Shown here: in pieces, positions 51,804 through 61,198 of the stretch | Layout: each line of letters opens with the position of its first letter | How positions within the stretch are numbered: position 1 is the stretch's first letter | Assembly (NCBI RefSeq): GCF_014490745.1 | Contig: NZ_LZEU01000001.1 | Span: 558,001 to 622,000, forward strand | Origin: Pseudomonas alcaligenes | Lineage (GTDB): Bacteria > Pseudomonadota > Gammaproteobacteria > Pseudomonadales > Pseudomonadaceae | Reading direction: 5' to 3' | Length of the DNA: 64,000 nt | Made by a program: the position numbers and the translations under genes | Notes under the pieces: model-generated | Told to the model about the DNA's origin: nothing | Database searches by the model: none | Seen by the model: only the letters and a program-made list of their open reading frames with translations

Positions 51804-52655
51804 ATGGCAAAAATCATCGGCATCATCGTCGTATTCGCCAGCGTGCTCGGCGGTTACGTGTTGTCCCACGGTAAGATCGCCGCGCTGATCCAGCCCTTCG
51901 AGGTAATGATCATCGGCGGGGCCGCACTGGGCGCCTTCCTCCAGGCCAACCCGGGCAGTGCCTTCATGCACGTCATGAAGAAGTCGCTGGGCATGTTCAG
52001 CTCGCGCTTCACCCACACCTTCTACCTGGAAATCCTCAAGCTGCTCTACGAGATCCTCAACAAGAGCCGCCGCGAAGGCATGATGGCCATCGAGGCGGAT
52101 GTCGAGGATCCCAACGCCAGCCCGATCTTCAGCAAGTACCCGGGCATCCTCAAGGATGCCGGGATGACTGCCTACATCTGCGACTACCTGCGCATCATGT
52201 CCTCCGGCAACATGGCGCCGCACGAGCTGGAAGGCCTGTTCGACATGGAGATCGCCAGCCTCAAGGAAGAACTGGATCATCCGGCCCACGCGGTGGCGCG
52301 GATCGCCGATGGCCTGCCGGGCTTCGGTATCGTGGCCGCGGTACTCGGCATCGTGGTGACCATGGCGCTGCTCGGCGAAGTGGCGCAGGCCGAACTGGGC
52401 GTGCACGTGGGGGCGGCGCTGGTCGGTACCTTCCTCGGTATTCTTGCCGCCTACGGCTTCTTCGGCCCGCTGGCGGTGAGCCTGGAGCACGACGCCAAGG
52501 AAGAGCTGAACGTCTACGAGGCGATCAAGGCCACCCTGGTGTCCTCGGCTTCCGGCATGCCACCGACCCTGGCCGTGGAGTTCGGCCGCAAGGTGCTGTT
52601 TCCGGCCCATCGACCCAGCTTCAGCGAGCTGGAGCAGGCGATGCGCGGTAGCTGA
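51804..52655 (+). CDS. motA: Flagellar stator protein MotA
   Basis: The stator subunit that, with MotB, converts proton flow into flagellar rotation. The 283 residues equal P. aeruginosa MotA: four transmembrane segments, two near the N-terminus and two after residue 170, with a cytoplasmic loop between. The motif REGMMAIEADVE contains the charged residues that contact FliG. ATG 51804 has no clear ribosome site (AGCTCATTCTTCC precedes it). The motB start is five bases after the stop. Confidence 0.95.
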   Translation: MAKIIGIIVVFASVLGGYVLSHGKIAALIQPFEVMIIGGAALGAFLQANPGSAFMHVMKKSLGMFSSRFTHTFYLEILKLLYEILNKSRREGMMAIEADVEDPNASPIFSKYPGILKDAGMTAYICDYLRIMSSGNMAPHELEGLFDMEIASLKEELDHPAHAVARIADGLPGFGIVAAVLGIVVTMALLGEVAQAELGVHVGAALVGTFLGILAAYGFFGPLAVSLEHDAKEELNVYEAIKATLVSSASGMPPTLAVEFGRKVLFPAHRPSFSELEQAMRGS

Positions 52656-52660
52656 TAACC

Positions 52661-53701
52661 ATGGAAAACAACCAGCCGATCATCGTCAAGCGGGTCAAGA
52701 AGACCGCTGCCGGGCACCATGGCGGGGCCTGGAAGATCGCCTTCGCCGACTTCGCCACGGCGATGATGGCGTTCTTCCTGGTGCTGTGGCTGATGTCCTC
52801 GGCCACGCCGGAGCAGAAGAAGGCGATTTCCGGCTATTTCCAGGATCCGATCGGCTACACCGAGAGTGCCAGCCCCTACGTCATTGACCTCGGCGGCACG
52901 CCGACGCCGGCGCCGGATCGCACCCTCAATCCGGAACTGAAAGACGCGCCGGATGCCATGGAGTCGGCGGTCGATGCCGAAGACACTCCCGAGCAGCTCG
53001 AGGCCAAGCAGGCTGAGCAGATGGCCGAGCAGGTCGAGAAGGAACGCCTGGAGATGCTCCTGCAGGAGCTGCAGACCAAGGTCGACGAGAACCCGCAGCT
53101 GCAGAAGTTCAAGGATCAGATCCTCTTCGAGATCACCCAGGACGGCCTGCGCATCCAGATCATGGATGCCGAGAACCGGCCGATGTTCGACCTCGGCAGT
53201 GCGCGCCTGCAGCCGTACTTCGAGGACATCCTGCTGATCCTCGCCGAGACCATCAAGGAAGTGCCGAACAAGATCAGCGTCAGCGGTCACACCGATGCCA
53301 AACCGTTCGCTGGCCAGGCCGAGTTCGGCAACTGGGAACTGTCGGCCAACCGCGCCAACGCCGCGCGCCGCGCCCTGACCGCCGGCGGCTACCCGGACGA
53401 GCGGGTGGCGCGGGTGGTGGGTTATGCCTCGTCGGCGCTGTTCGACCGCAACGATCCGCTTAACCCGGTGAACCGCCGCATCGACATCATCGTCCTGACC
53501 AAGAAGGCCCAGCGTGCCATCGAGGGCGAGCAGGATGGCGATGGTGCGGGCAGCGCGGCACCGGCTCCGGCACCGCTCGATGCGCTGCCGGTACCGGCCC
53601 CGGCGCCTGACCCGAGTGCCCCGGTGCAGCCGCGCGAACTGCGCGAGAAGCTGAATATCTTCGAGGACGGTGCGCTCAAGTTCGACGAGCCCAAGGAATA
53701 A
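52661..53701 (+). CDS. motB: Flagellar stator protein MotB
   Basis: A 346-residue stator protein with a single TM helix (about 28-48). It carries the proton-binding Asp30 in KIAFADFATAMMAFFL, a linker, and a C-terminal OmpA-like peptidoglycan-binding domain with SVSGHTDAKPF and SANRANAARRAL. The tail is Ala/Pro-rich. It forms an operon with motA, ended by a GC hairpin. The family's length and order are normal. Confidence 0.95.
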   Translation: MENNQPIIVKRVKKTAAGHHGGAWKIAFADFATAMMAFFLVLWLMSSATPEQKKAISGYFQDPIGYTESASPYVIDLGGTPTPAPDRTLNPELKDAPDAMESAVDAEDTPEQLEAKQAEQMAEQVEKERLEMLLQELQTKVDENPQLQKFKDQILFEITQDGLRIQIMDAENRPMFDLGSARLQPYFEDILLILAETIKEVPNKISVSGHTDAKPFAGQAEFGNWELSANRANAARRALTAGGYPDERVARVVGYASSALFDRNDPLNPVNRRIDIIVLTKKAQRAIEGEQDGDGAGSAAPAPAPLDALPVPAPAPDPSAPVQPRELREKLNIFEDGALKFDEPKE

Positions 53702-53716
53702 CCCGCCCCGCAATGC

Positions 53717-53743
53717 ACAAGGCCGCGATCATCGCGGCCTTGT
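53717..53743 (+). terminator. Terminator hairpin after motB
   Basis: A perfect 12-bp stem ACAAGGCCGCGA / TCGCGGCCTTGT with a 3-base loop, 16 bases after the motB stop. The following T tract is weak, but stem strength and position support termination. Confidence 0.7.
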
Positions 53744-53759
53744 GGTTTCTGCGTGGCTA

Positions 53760-53839
53760 AGAACCGGTTTGGGATCTTTTGAGCTAGAGCCAGTTGCAGC
53801 ACCGCATGGCCGACGATCAAGAGAGCCAAGGCAGGTTCT
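53760..53839. repeat. MITE-like dispersed repeat, copy D (internally deleted)
   Basis: An 80-base element with ends AGAACCGGTTT and GGCAGGTTCT that retains the outer segments (GAGCTAGAGCCA, GCATGGCCGACG) of copies B and C but lacks the central TTTAC-containing part. Its right end coincides with the last base of the rsgA stop codon. Confidence 0.75.
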
Positions 53840-54870
53840 TAGTATTCGCTGGTCGGCAGGCTGGCCAGGATATGCCGGTAGCTGGCCATCCGCTGCGGCT
53901 GGATGCGGCCGTCTTCCAGGGCTTTGAGCAGGGCACAGCCAGGCTCGCGGTCGTGCTTGCAGTCGCGGAAGCGGCAGGTGCCGAGCAGGTCGCGGAACTC
54001 GATGAAGCCGGCTTCCACATCGTCACGGCTGACATGGCCGAGGCCGAATTCGCGGATGCCGGGCGAGTCGATCAGCTCACCGCCGCCGGGGAAGTGGAAC
54101 AGCCGCGCGGTGGTGGTGGTGTGGGTGCCCTTGCCGGTGACTTCCGACAGCGGGCCGACGCGGGTGTCGACGCCCGGCAGCAGGCTGTTGACCAGCGACG
54201 ACTTGCCGACCCCGGACTGGCCGACGAATACGCTGACATGGCCATCCAGGCGTGCCTTCAACTGATCCATGCCATCGCCTTCGTGGGCCGACACTTCCAG
54301 CAGCGGGTAGCCCAGCTGGCGGTAGGTGGTGAGCAGGCCGTTGAGGTGCTCGGCGTTTTCCTCGTCGATCAGGTCGGCCTTGTTCAGCAGCAGCTGCGGC
54401 TGGATACCGGCGTGCTCGGCGGCGATCAGGTAGCGGTCGATCAGGTTGGCGTGGGCGTGCGGCAGCGGGGCGAAGACGATGACGATCAGGTCGACGTTGC
54501 CGGCCACCGGCTTGAGCTGGCCGCGCATGTCCGGGCGGCACAGCTCGGAAGTGCGCGGTAGCTGGGCGACGATAACTCCGTTGCCCTGGTTGCCGGGGCG
54601 CCAGACCACGCGGTCGCCGGTGACCAGGGTGGGCAGGTTGGCGCGCAGGTGGCAGCGCTGCACCTGGCCGGCCAGTTCGCCTTCCAGCGCCTCGACCTCG
54701 ACCTGTACGCCGAAGTGGGCGATTACCAGGCCGGTCTGTTCCGGGCCGAGGTCGCCACCCTCCAGTTCTTCGAGCATGCGCGACTCGCGCTTGGCAGCGC
54801 GGGCAGCACGCTCTTCCTGAACCTTGTCGATGCGCCAGTTCTGGCGGCGGGTGAGTTGGCGTTTGGCCAT
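53839..54870 (-). CDS. rsgA: Ribosome small-subunit GTPase RsgA
   Basis: A circularly permuted GTPase that assists late 30S maturation. ATG 54870 ([16 protein letters not shown]) gives 343 residues. An OB-fold (about 45-115) is followed by the permuted GTPase motifs LLNKADL (G4), [17 protein letters not shown] (G1) and DSPGIREFG (G3), and then by a C-terminal zinc knuckle [14 protein letters not shown]. All signatures are intact. The stop TAA shares its last base with repeat copy D. Divergent from a methyltransferase gene. Confidence 0.95.
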   Translation of the reverse strand: MAKRQLTRRQNWRIDKVQEERAARAAKRESRMLEELEGGDLGPEQTGLVIAHFGVQVEVEALEGELAGQVQRCHLRANLPTLVTGDRVVWRPGNQGNGVIVAQLPRTSELCRPDMRGQLKPVAGNVDLIVIVFAPLPHAHANLIDRYLIAAEHAGIQPQLLLNKADLIDEENAEHLNGLLTTYRQLGYPLLEVSAHEGDGMDQLKARLDGHVSVFVGQSGVGKSSLVNSLLPGVDTRVGPLSEVTGKGTHTTTTARLFHFPGGGELIDSPGIREFGLGHVSRDDVEAGFIEFRDLLGTCRFRDCKHDREPGCALLKALEDGRIQPQRMASYRHILASLPTSEY

Positions 54871-54974
54871 GACCTTTCCGGGGGGAGAAAACGGCGGCGA
54901 GTTTAGCACGTGGCTGGCTGTGGCCGGGCGGGAACTGGTACAACGGGCGCCATTGTTCCCGACGACGAGCCGTC

Positions 54975-55745
54975 ATGTTCGAACTGCTGCGCTCCCGCTA
55001 CCCGGCCTTGTTGGCGCTGCTGGCCCAGATCTTGGCGCTGGCCGGCCTGGCCCTGCTGGTGCTGGCCCTGGTTCGCCAGGGCGACGTGCGCCTGTCGCCC
55101 TGGGCGGCGGTGCTGCTGCAGGCTGTGCTGGCGGCCGCGCTCGGCCACTGGCTGGGGCTGCGCCGCTGGTGGCTACCGCTCAACCTGGCCTTTGCCCCCG
55201 CTCTGCTGGCGTTGCAGTCGGGGCAGTGGCCAGCCTGGTGGTTTCTCGTCGCCTTTGTGCTGCTACTGCTGGTCAACTGGAACAGCTTCCGCGAGCGGGT
55301 GCCGCTGTACCTCAGCGGGGCGCGTACCCGTCAGCGCCTGAGCCAGCGACTGGCCGGGTTGCCGGCGGACTTTCGCTTCGTCGACCTCGGCTGCGGCCTG
55401 GGTGGCACCCTGCTGCAGCTGGCTCGTGACTACCCGCAGGCGCGTTTGGCCGGGGTGGAGACCGCCCCGCTGGTGTTCCTCTGCGCCTGGCTGCGTTGCC
55501 TGCCTTATCGCAACTGCCGGGTGCATTACCGCAGCCTGTGGCAGGAAGATCTGTCCGCCTATGACGCCGTGTACTGCTTTCTCTCGCCGGCGCCGATGCC
55601 CGAACTGTGGCAGAAGGCGCGCCGCGAGATGGGCGCGGGCAGCCTGCTGGTCAGCAACAGCTTCGAAATTCCCGGGGTGCCGCCCAGCGAGGTGATCGAG
55701 CTGGATGACTGGCGCGATTCGCGTTTGCTGCTCTGGCATCTCTGA
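54975..55745 (+). CDS. Membrane-anchored class I SAM methyltransferase
   Basis: A 256-residue protein. Residues 8-105 form about four hydrophobic helices. The C-terminal part is a Rossmann-type methyltransferase with motif I FVDLGCGLGGTLLQLA and motif II/III-like LAGVETAPLVFLCAWLRC. The substrate is unknown; the anchor suggests a lipid, quinone or membrane protein. It lies between rsgA and orn, where such genes occur in some pseudomonads, and does not match a named family here. Confidence 0.72.
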   Translation: MFELLRSRYPALLALLAQILALAGLALLVLALVRQGDVRLSPWAAVLLQAVLAAALGHWLGLRRWWLPLNLAFAPALLALQSGQWPAWWFLVAFVLLLLVNWNSFRERVPLYLSGARTRQRLSQRLAGLPADFRFVDLGCGLGGTLLQLARDYPQARLAGVETAPLVFLCAWLRCLPYRNCRVHYRSLWQEDLSAYDAVYCFLSPAPMPELWQKARREMGAGSLLVSNSFEIPGVPPSEVIELDDWRDSRLLLWHL

Positions 55746-55781
55746 GCGGCTAAACTGGCGCCTATCTAGAAGGAGCCGACC

Positions 55782-56327
55782 ATGCCGCAGAACCCCAACA
55801 ACCTGATCTGGATCGACCTGGAAATGACCGGGCTGGAGCCGGAGCGGGACGTCATCATCGAGATGGCCACCATAGTCACCGACAGCGACCTCAACATCCT
55901 CGCCGAGGGCCCGGTGATCGCCGTGCACCAGAGTGACGAGCTACTGGCGAGCATGGACGAGTGGAACACCCGCACCCACGGCGAAAGCGGCCTGACCCAG
56001 CGCGTGCGCGAAAGCAAGATCGGCCCGGCCGAGGCCGAGGCGCAGACCATCGCCTTCCTCGAACAATGGGTACCGAAGGGCAAGTCGCCGATCTGCGGCA
56101 ACAGCATCGGCCAGGATCGGCGCTTCCTCTACAAGTACATGCAGAACCTGGAAGCCTACTTCCACTACCGCTACCTGGACGTGTCGACCCTGAAGATCCT
56201 CGCCGGCATGTGGGCGCCGCAGGTCAAGGATTCGTTCCAGAAGCAGGGCACCCACCAGGCGCTGGACGATATCCGCGAGTCGATTGCCGAGCTCAAGCAC
56301 TATCGTCAGCACTTCCTCAAAGTCTGA
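55782..56327 (+). CDS. orn: Oligoribonuclease
   Basis: The DEDDh 3'-to-5' exonuclease that degrades dinucleotides, including pGpG formed by c-di-GMP phosphodiesterases such as DipA. It has 181 residues, the family length: [20 protein letters not shown] (Asp, Glu), [11 protein letters not shown] (Asp), and [11 protein letters not shown] (His, Asp). AGAAGGAG lies 8 bases before ATG 55782. Its TGA stop shares its A with repeat copy B. Confidence 0.96.
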   Translation: MPQNPNNLIWIDLEMTGLEPERDVIIEMATIVTDSDLNILAEGPVIAVHQSDELLASMDEWNTRTHGESGLTQRVRESKIGPAEAEAQTIAFLEQWVPKGKSPICGNSIGQDRRFLYKYMQNLEAYFHYRYLDVSTLKILAGMWAPQVKDSFQKQGTHQALDDIRESIAELKHYRQHFLKV

Positions 56328-56467
56328 GAACCTGCCCAAAGTCTGCTGCGCGTCGGGCCTGCTGCGTTAAAGCCAGGCTCGGAATGCTCATTTACAGTCG
56401 TAAACTGCGCTTCCTCCCCTGCCTTTGCCTTGCATGCCTCTAGCTCGCGAGACTTTGAACCGGTTCT
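56327..56467. repeat. MITE-like dispersed repeat, copy B
   Basis: A 141-base element with terminal inverted repeats AGAACC...GGTTCT, in reverse orientation to copy C. The shared core includes AATGCTCATTTACA, GTAAACTGCGCTTC and CTAGCTCGCGAGAC. It begins on the last base of the orn stop codon. Confidence 0.85.
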
Positions 56468-56476
56468 GAAACGAAA

Positions 56477-56500
56477 GGCCCGCCTAGTGCGGGTCTTTTT
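56477..56500 (+). terminator. Terminator of orn, overlapping the queG 3' end
   Basis: A 7-bp stem (GGCCCGC / GCGGGTC, one G-T pair) with a CTAGT loop followed by five T residues on the plus strand. The queG stop codon lies in the same hairpin, so it may also protect the queG end. Confidence 0.7.
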
Positions 56501-57557
56501 CATGGTGGCGCGCCAGTGCCCACGCGACATGCTCGCGCACCAGCGCGGACGGATGTTCGCGGCGCGCCTTGAGTGCCTCCAGCACCGGAATGCTCGACGG
56601 CGCATTGCCCAGGCCCACGGCCAGGTTGCGCAGCCAGTTCTCGTAGCCCGTGCGGCGCAGCGGCGAGCCCTCGGTACGGCTGAGAAACTCCTCTTCGCTC
56701 CACAGGAACAGTTCGGCCAGGCTGCTGTTGTCCAGACCATGGCGCGGCTGGAAGTCGCCCTGGCTGGTGGGGCGGGCGAAGCGGTTCCACGGGCAGACGA
56801 TCTGGCAGTCATCGCAGCCGAACACGCGGTTACCGATCAGGCTGCGCAGCTCGACGGGAATCGCGCCTTTCAGCTCGATGGTCAGGTAGGAAATGCAGCG
56901 CCGCGCATCCAGCACATAGGGGCCGACGAAGGCCTTGGTCGGGCAGATGTCCAGGCAGGCGCTGCAGCGCCCGCAATGCTCGCTGGCGTGTGGCGCATCC
57001 ACCGGTAGCGGCAGGTCGACGAACAGCTCGCCGAGGAAGAACCAGCTGCCGGCCTTGCGGTTGAGCACCAGGGTGTTCTTGCCGATCCAGCCCAGTCCGG
57101 CCTTCTCGGCAATGGCCTTTTCCAACACCGGCGCACTGTCGACGAAGGCGCGGTAGCCGAACGGGCCGATGGCCGCCTGGATGCGCTCGGCCAGTTGCTG
57201 CAGGCGCTTGCGGATCAGCTTGTGGTAGTCGCGGCCCAGTGCGTAGCGCGACACGTAGGCGTGTTCGGGCTGGGCCAGGCGCTCGCTCATCTGGGTGTCG
57301 CCGGGCAGGTAGTCCATGCGCAGCGAGACCACGCGCAGGGTGCCCGGCACCAGTTCATCCGGGTGCGAGCGCTTGCTGCCGTGGGCGGCCATGTAGTCCA
57401 TTTCGCCCTGGTAGCCGGCGTCCAGCCAGCGCTGCAGGTGCTGCTCGTGCTCGCCCAGTTGCACGTCGCTGATGCCGACCTGCTGAAAGCCCAGCTCGCG
57501 GCCCCAGTCCTTGATGGACTGCGCCAGGAGGGCGAGATCGGGGAGGGTGGTGGACAT
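56484..57557 (-). CDS. queG: Epoxyqueuosine reductase QueG
   Basis: The last step of queuosine synthesis, a cobalamin- and iron-sulfur-dependent reductase. ATG 57557 (MSTTLPDLALLAQ) gives 357 residues. The two 4Fe-4S motifs are CGRCSACLDICPTKA and CDDCQIVCPWNRFA. The C-terminus is HEAT-repeat-like (LGNAPSSIPVLEALKARRE). ATG is within the P. aeruginosa-like N-terminus; earlier in-frame codons are not conserved. It is divergent from nnr. Confidence 0.95.
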   Translation of the reverse strand: MSTTLPDLALLAQSIKDWGRELGFQQVGISDVQLGEHEQHLQRWLDAGYQGEMDYMAAHGSKRSHPDELVPGTLRVVSLRMDYLPGDTQMSERLAQPEHAYVSRYALGRDYHKLIRKRLQQLAERIQAAIGPFGYRAFVDSAPVLEKAIAEKAGLGWIGKNTLVLNRKAGSWFFLGELFVDLPLPVDAPHASEHCGRCSACLDICPTKAFVGPYVLDARRCISYLTIELKGAIPVELRSLIGNRVFGCDDCQIVCPWNRFARPTSQGDFQPRHGLDNSSLAELFLWSEEEFLSRTEGSPLRRTGYENWLRNLAVGLGNAPSSIPVLEALKARREHPSALVREHVAWALARHHEKDPH

Positions 57558-57584
57558 GCTGGGCGGCAACCGGAGGGAGATGGG

Positions 57585-57590
57585 TATAAT
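57585..57590 (+). promoter_or_regulatory. -10 box candidate for nnr-tsaE
   Basis: A perfect TATAAT in GGGTATAATTCTG lies 31 bases before the nnr start. The upstream TG is one base out of the extended -10 position and no strong -35 is seen. Confidence 0.4.
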
Positions 57591-57620
57591 TCTGCCAGAC
57601 CTCGCCTGAATCACCGAACC

Positions 57621-59120
57621 ATGTCGCTTGCCGAAGAGAGTTTACCCCTGCCGTTGTATACCGCCGCCCAGGTGCGCGAGCTGGATGCGCGCCTGATCGC
57701 CGCCGGCACCCCCGGTTTCGAGCTGATGCAGCGCGCCGCCCATGCTGCCTGGCGCGCCCTGCGCCGGCGCTGGCCGCAGGCTGGCGAAGTCACCGTGCTG
57801 GCCGGTGCCGGCAACAACGCCGGCGACGGCTACCTGGTCGCCGAACTGGCGCGCATGGCCGGTTGGGCCGTGCGGGTGCTGGCGGTAGGCGCGGTGGGCA
57901 AGCTGGCCGGCGATGCGGCGACGGCCCATCAGGCCGCGCTGGCGGCTGGTGTGGCGGTCGAGGCCTGGAGTGGCGGCGCAGAATTGCGTGGCGTGCTGGT
58001 CGACGGCCTGCTCGGCACCGGTTTCCAAGGCGAGCTGCGCGCGCCCTATGCCGAGGCCATCGCGCGCATCAACGGCAGCGGCCTGCCGGTGCTGGCGCTG
58101 GATCTGCCTTCCGGGCTGCATGCCGACAATGGCCTGGTTGCCGAGCAGGCGGTGCGTGCCGACCTGACCGTCAGCTTTATCGGCCTCAAGCTTGGCCTGT
58201 TCACCGGCGATGCGCCGGACTGGGTCGGTGAGCTGGTGTTCGATGACCTGCAGGCCGATCCGCAGCTGCTGGCGGCGCAGGCCTGTGCCGCGCTGCGCCT
58301 GGCGGGCGGCGCGTTGCCGCAGCTGGCGCCGCGCTCGCGCACGGCGCACAAGGGCCTGTTCGGTCATGTGCTGGTGGTCGGTGGCGATCGCGGCTTCGGC
58401 GGCGCGGCCCTGCTGGCGGCGGAAAGCGCCCTGCGCGCTGGCGCTGGCCTGGTCTCGCTGGCCACTCGCGGAGAGCATGTGGCGGCCAGCCTGGCGCGGC
58501 GTCCGGAAGTGATGTGCGTGGCCACCGATTCCACCTATCAATTGCCGCCACTGTGCGCCCAGGCCGATGTGCTGGTGGTCGGCCCTGGCCTCGGCCAGCA
58601 GGCCTGGGGGCGCAGCCTGCTCAGTGCGGTGGCGGCCAGTGCCCGCCCGCAGGTGTGGGATGCCGATGCACTGAATCTGCTGGCGGCCGGCGCGCTGCAA
58701 TTGCCGGCGGACTGTGTGCTGACTCCGCATCCCGGCGAGGCGGCGCGCCTGCTGGGCATATCCACGGCCGAAGTGCAGGGCGATCGCCCGGCGGCAGCCC
58801 TGGCCCTGGCGCAGAAGTACCAGGCGGTGGTGGTGCTCAAGGGCGCCGGCAGCCTGATCGCCGCGCCGGATGGGCGCCTGCTGCTGTGTGATCGTGGTCA
58901 TCCGGCCATAGCTGGTGCCGGCCTGGGCGATGTGCTGGCCGGTCTGATCGGTGCCCTGCGCGGTCAGGGGCTCGATGCCTTCGCTGCCGCCGCGCTGGCG
59001 GTCTGGCTGCACGCCAGCGCCGGTCAGCAGCTCGCAGTAAACGGGCGCGGGCTGGCTGCCAGTGATCTGATTCCGACCATTCGTCAGTTGCTTGAGGAGC
59101 ATGCGCCATGTCTGCAGTGA
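57621..59120 (+). CDS. nnr: Bifunctional NAD(P)H-hydrate epimerase / dehydratase
   Basis: Repairs hydrated NAD(P)H. ATG 57621 gives 499 residues: an N-terminal YjeF epimerase domain (about 1-215; [16 protein letters not shown]) and a C-terminal ribokinase-like dehydratase (about 230-495; [56 protein letters not shown]). It overlaps tsaE by 13 bases, as in many gamma-proteobacteria. Confidence 0.95.
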   Translation: MSLAEESLPLPLYTAAQVRELDARLIAAGTPGFELMQRAAHAAWRALRRRWPQAGEVTVLAGAGNNAGDGYLVAELARMAGWAVRVLAVGAVGKLAGDAATAHQAALAAGVAVEAWSGGAELRGVLVDGLLGTGFQGELRAPYAEAIARINGSGLPVLALDLPSGLHADNGLVAEQAVRADLTVSFIGLKLGLFTGDAPDWVGELVFDDLQADPQLLAAQACAALRLAGGALPQLAPRSRTAHKGLFGHVLVVGGDRGFGGAALLAAESALRAGAGLVSLATRGEHVAASLARRPEVMCVATDSTYQLPPLCAQADVLVVGPGLGQQAWGRSLLSAVAASARPQVWDADALNLLAAGALQLPADCVLTPHPGEAARLLGISTAEVQGDRPAAALALAQKYQAVVVLKGAGSLIAAPDGRLLLCDRGHPAIAGAGLGDVLAGLIGALRGQGLDAFAAAALAVWLHASAGQQLAVNGRGLAASDLIPTIRQLLEEHAPCLQ

Positions 59121-59587
59121 CCTTATATGCCGAAGGCGAGGAGGCCATGCTGGCCCTCGGTGCACGCCTGGCCGCGGCCACCGGCGGGCACGGGCTGATC
59201 TTCCTGCATGGCGATCTGGGGGCCGGCAAGACCACCCTGTCACGCGGCATCGTCCGCGGCCTGGGCCACACCGGTGCGGTGAAGAGCCCGACCTTCACCC
59301 TGGTCGAACCTTACGAGCTGGGCGACAAGCGCGCCTACCACTTCGACCTGTATCGCCTGGCCGATCCCGAGGAGCTGGAGTTTCTCGGCATCCGCGACTA
59401 CTTCGAAGACGACGCCCTGTGCCTGATCGAGTGGCCGCAGCGCGGTGCCGGCGTTTTGCCAAAGGCTGACCTGACCATTACCATAAGCCCACAAGGCGCC
59501 GGCCGTGCGCTGCTGTTGCAGCCACACAGTGCTCGTGCCGAGGCTTGGTGTGTTGCCCTAGAACCTGTTCAAGGTCTCGCGAGCTAG
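59108..59587 (+). CDS. tsaE: tRNA threonylcarbamoyladenosine ATPase TsaE
   Basis: The small P-loop ATPase needed with TsaB/TsaD for t6A tRNA modification. It has 159 residues: Walker [25 protein letters not shown] and [16 protein letters not shown] (catalytic region), and IEWPQRG. The last nine codons (EPVQGLAS plus the stop) are read from repeat copy C, so the C-terminal tail is element-derived. The core domain is complete. Confidence 0.93.
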   Translation: MSAVTLYAEGEEAMLALGARLAAATGGHGLIFLHGDLGAGKTTLSRGIVRGLGHTGAVKSPTFTLVEPYELGDKRAYHFDLYRLADPEELEFLGIRDYFEDDALCLIEWPQRGAGVLPKADLTITISPQGAGRALLLQPHSARAEAWCVALEPVQGLAS

Positions 59588-59701
59588 AGACAGGCAAGGC
59601 AAAGTTGGGCGAAGAAGCGCAGTTTACGACCTGTAAATGAGCATTCTGAGCCCGACTTCAACGCAGCATGGCCGACGCGCAGCAGACGTTGAACCGGTTC
59701 T
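59560..59701. repeat. MITE-like dispersed repeat, copy C
   Basis: A 142-base element with ends AGAACCTGTTCAA and TTGAACCGGTTCT, the clearest terminal inverted repeat of the family. Inner segments: CTCGCGAGCTAGAG, GCGCAGTTTACGACCTGTAA and GCATGGCCGACGCG. Its left end lies within tsaE and supplies that gene's stop codon. Confidence 0.85.
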
Positions 59702-59734
59702 AATAAGAGTTTGTAGATAACAATGGGGAAAGGT

Positions 59735-61198
59735 ATGCGCCTGCGTGCGCTGTTTGGCGGTATCGGGATTGTGCTGGCCGCCCTGGCCGCCGATGTGCTG
59801 GCCGCCACGGAAGTGCGCAGCGTGCGTTTGTGGCGCGCGCCGGACAACACCCGCCTGGTGTTCGACCTGTCCGGCCCGGTGCAGCACAGCGTGTTCACCC
59901 TGACCGCCCCCAACCGTATCGTCATCGACGTCAACGGCGCGCAGATGTCGGCGCCTCTGGACAAGCTGTCGCTGAGCAATACGCCGATCACCGGCATTCG
60001 CTCGGCGCAGCGCACCCCGACCGACCTGCGCCTGGTCATCGACCTGTCCGCCGTGGTCACGCCGAAGAGCTTCACCCTGGCGCCCAACCAGCAGTACGGC
60101 AACCGCCTGGTGGTCGACCTGTTCGACCAGGGCGCGGCCGACGCCGACGATACCCCGCCGAGCACGCCGCCAGTGGCAACCCTGCCGAGCACCGCACCGA
60201 GCCAGCCGGCTGTGCCGCCGACGGCGACCCCGACGCAGACGCCGAGTCAGGCGCCGAACAAGCTGCCGCCGGTGCCGGGCGGCAAGCGCGACATCGTGGT
60301 GGCCATCGATGCCGGCCACGGCGGCGAAGACCCGGGCGCCCTGGGGCCGAATCGCAGCGTGCTGGAAAAGAACGTGACCCTGGCCATCGCCAAGGAGCTG
60401 CAGCGCCAGATCAACAACGAGAAGGGCTTCCGCGCCGAACTGGTGCGTACCGGCGACTACTTCATCCCGTTGCGCAAGCGCACCGAGATCGCCCGCAAGA
60501 AGGGCGCCGACCTGTTCGTCTCCATCCATGCCGACGCCGCTCCCAGCCGCAGTGCCTTCGGCGCCTCGGTATTCGCCCTTTCCGAGCGCGGCGCCACCTC
60601 GGAAACCGCGCGCTGGCTGGCCGATAGTGAGAACCAGTCCGACCTGATCGGCGGTGCCGGCAACGTCAGCCTGGACGACAAGGATCGCATGCTTGCCGGG
60701 GTGCTTCTCGACCTGTCGATGACCGCCTCGCTGTCCTCCAGCCTGAATGTCGGGCAGAAGGTGCTCAGCCATGTTGGTAGCGTCACGCCGCTGCACAAGC
60801 GCCGGGTCGAACAGGCCGGCTTCATGGTGCTGAAGTCGCCGGATATTCCGTCGATCCTGGTGGAAACCGGGTTCATCTCCAACCCCAACGAAGCCAACAA
60901 GCTGTCCAGCAGCGGCCACCAGCAGACCCTGGCGCGCTCGATCACTGCCGGCGTGCGCCAGTTCTTCCAGCAGAATCCGCCGCCGGGCACCTATATCGCC
61001 TGGCTGCGCGACTCCGGGCAGATCGCCCCGGGCCCGCGTGATCATGTGGTCAGCTCGGGCGAGAGCCTGGCGCTGATCGCCCAGCGCTACCAGGTCAGCC
61101 TGGCTTCGCTGCGCAGCGCCAACTCGCTGAAGAGCGACACCATCAAGGTCGGCCAGACCCTGAGCATTCCGACCACGGCGCTGGCGGCCCAGCCATGA
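59735..61198 (+). CDS. amiB: N-acetylmuramoyl-L-alanine amidase AmiB
   Basis: A periplasmic zinc amidase that splits septal peptidoglycan during division. The chosen ATG 59735 is preceded by GGGGA and followed by a signal peptide ending near VLAA; ATG 59723 (four codons earlier, no ribosome site) is an alternative. It has 487 residues: an AMIN domain (about 25-130), a Pro/Thr-rich linker, amidase_3 ([30 protein letters not shown]), and a C-terminal LysM domain ([18 protein letters not shown]). Its stop overlaps mutL (ATGA). Confidence 0.93.
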   Translation: MRLRALFGGIGIVLAALAADVLAATEVRSVRLWRAPDNTRLVFDLSGPVQHSVFTLTAPNRIVIDVNGAQMSAPLDKLSLSNTPITGIRSAQRTPTDLRLVIDLSAVVTPKSFTLAPNQQYGNRLVVDLFDQGAADADDTPPSTPPVATLPSTAPSQPAVPPTATPTQTPSQAPNKLPPVPGGKRDIVVAIDAGHGGEDPGALGPNRSVLEKNVTLAIAKELQRQINNEKGFRAELVRTGDYFIPLRKRTEIARKKGADLFVSIHADAAPSRSAFGASVFALSERGATSETARWLADSENQSDLIGGAGNVSLDDKDRMLAGVLLDLSMTASLSSSLNVGQKVLSHVGSVTPLHKRRVEQAGFMVLKSPDIPSILVETGFISNPNEANKLSSSGHQQTLARSITAGVRQFFQQNPPPGTYIAWLRDSGQIAPGPRDHVVSSGESLALIAQRYQVSLASLRSANSLKSDTIKVGQTLSIPTTALAAQP

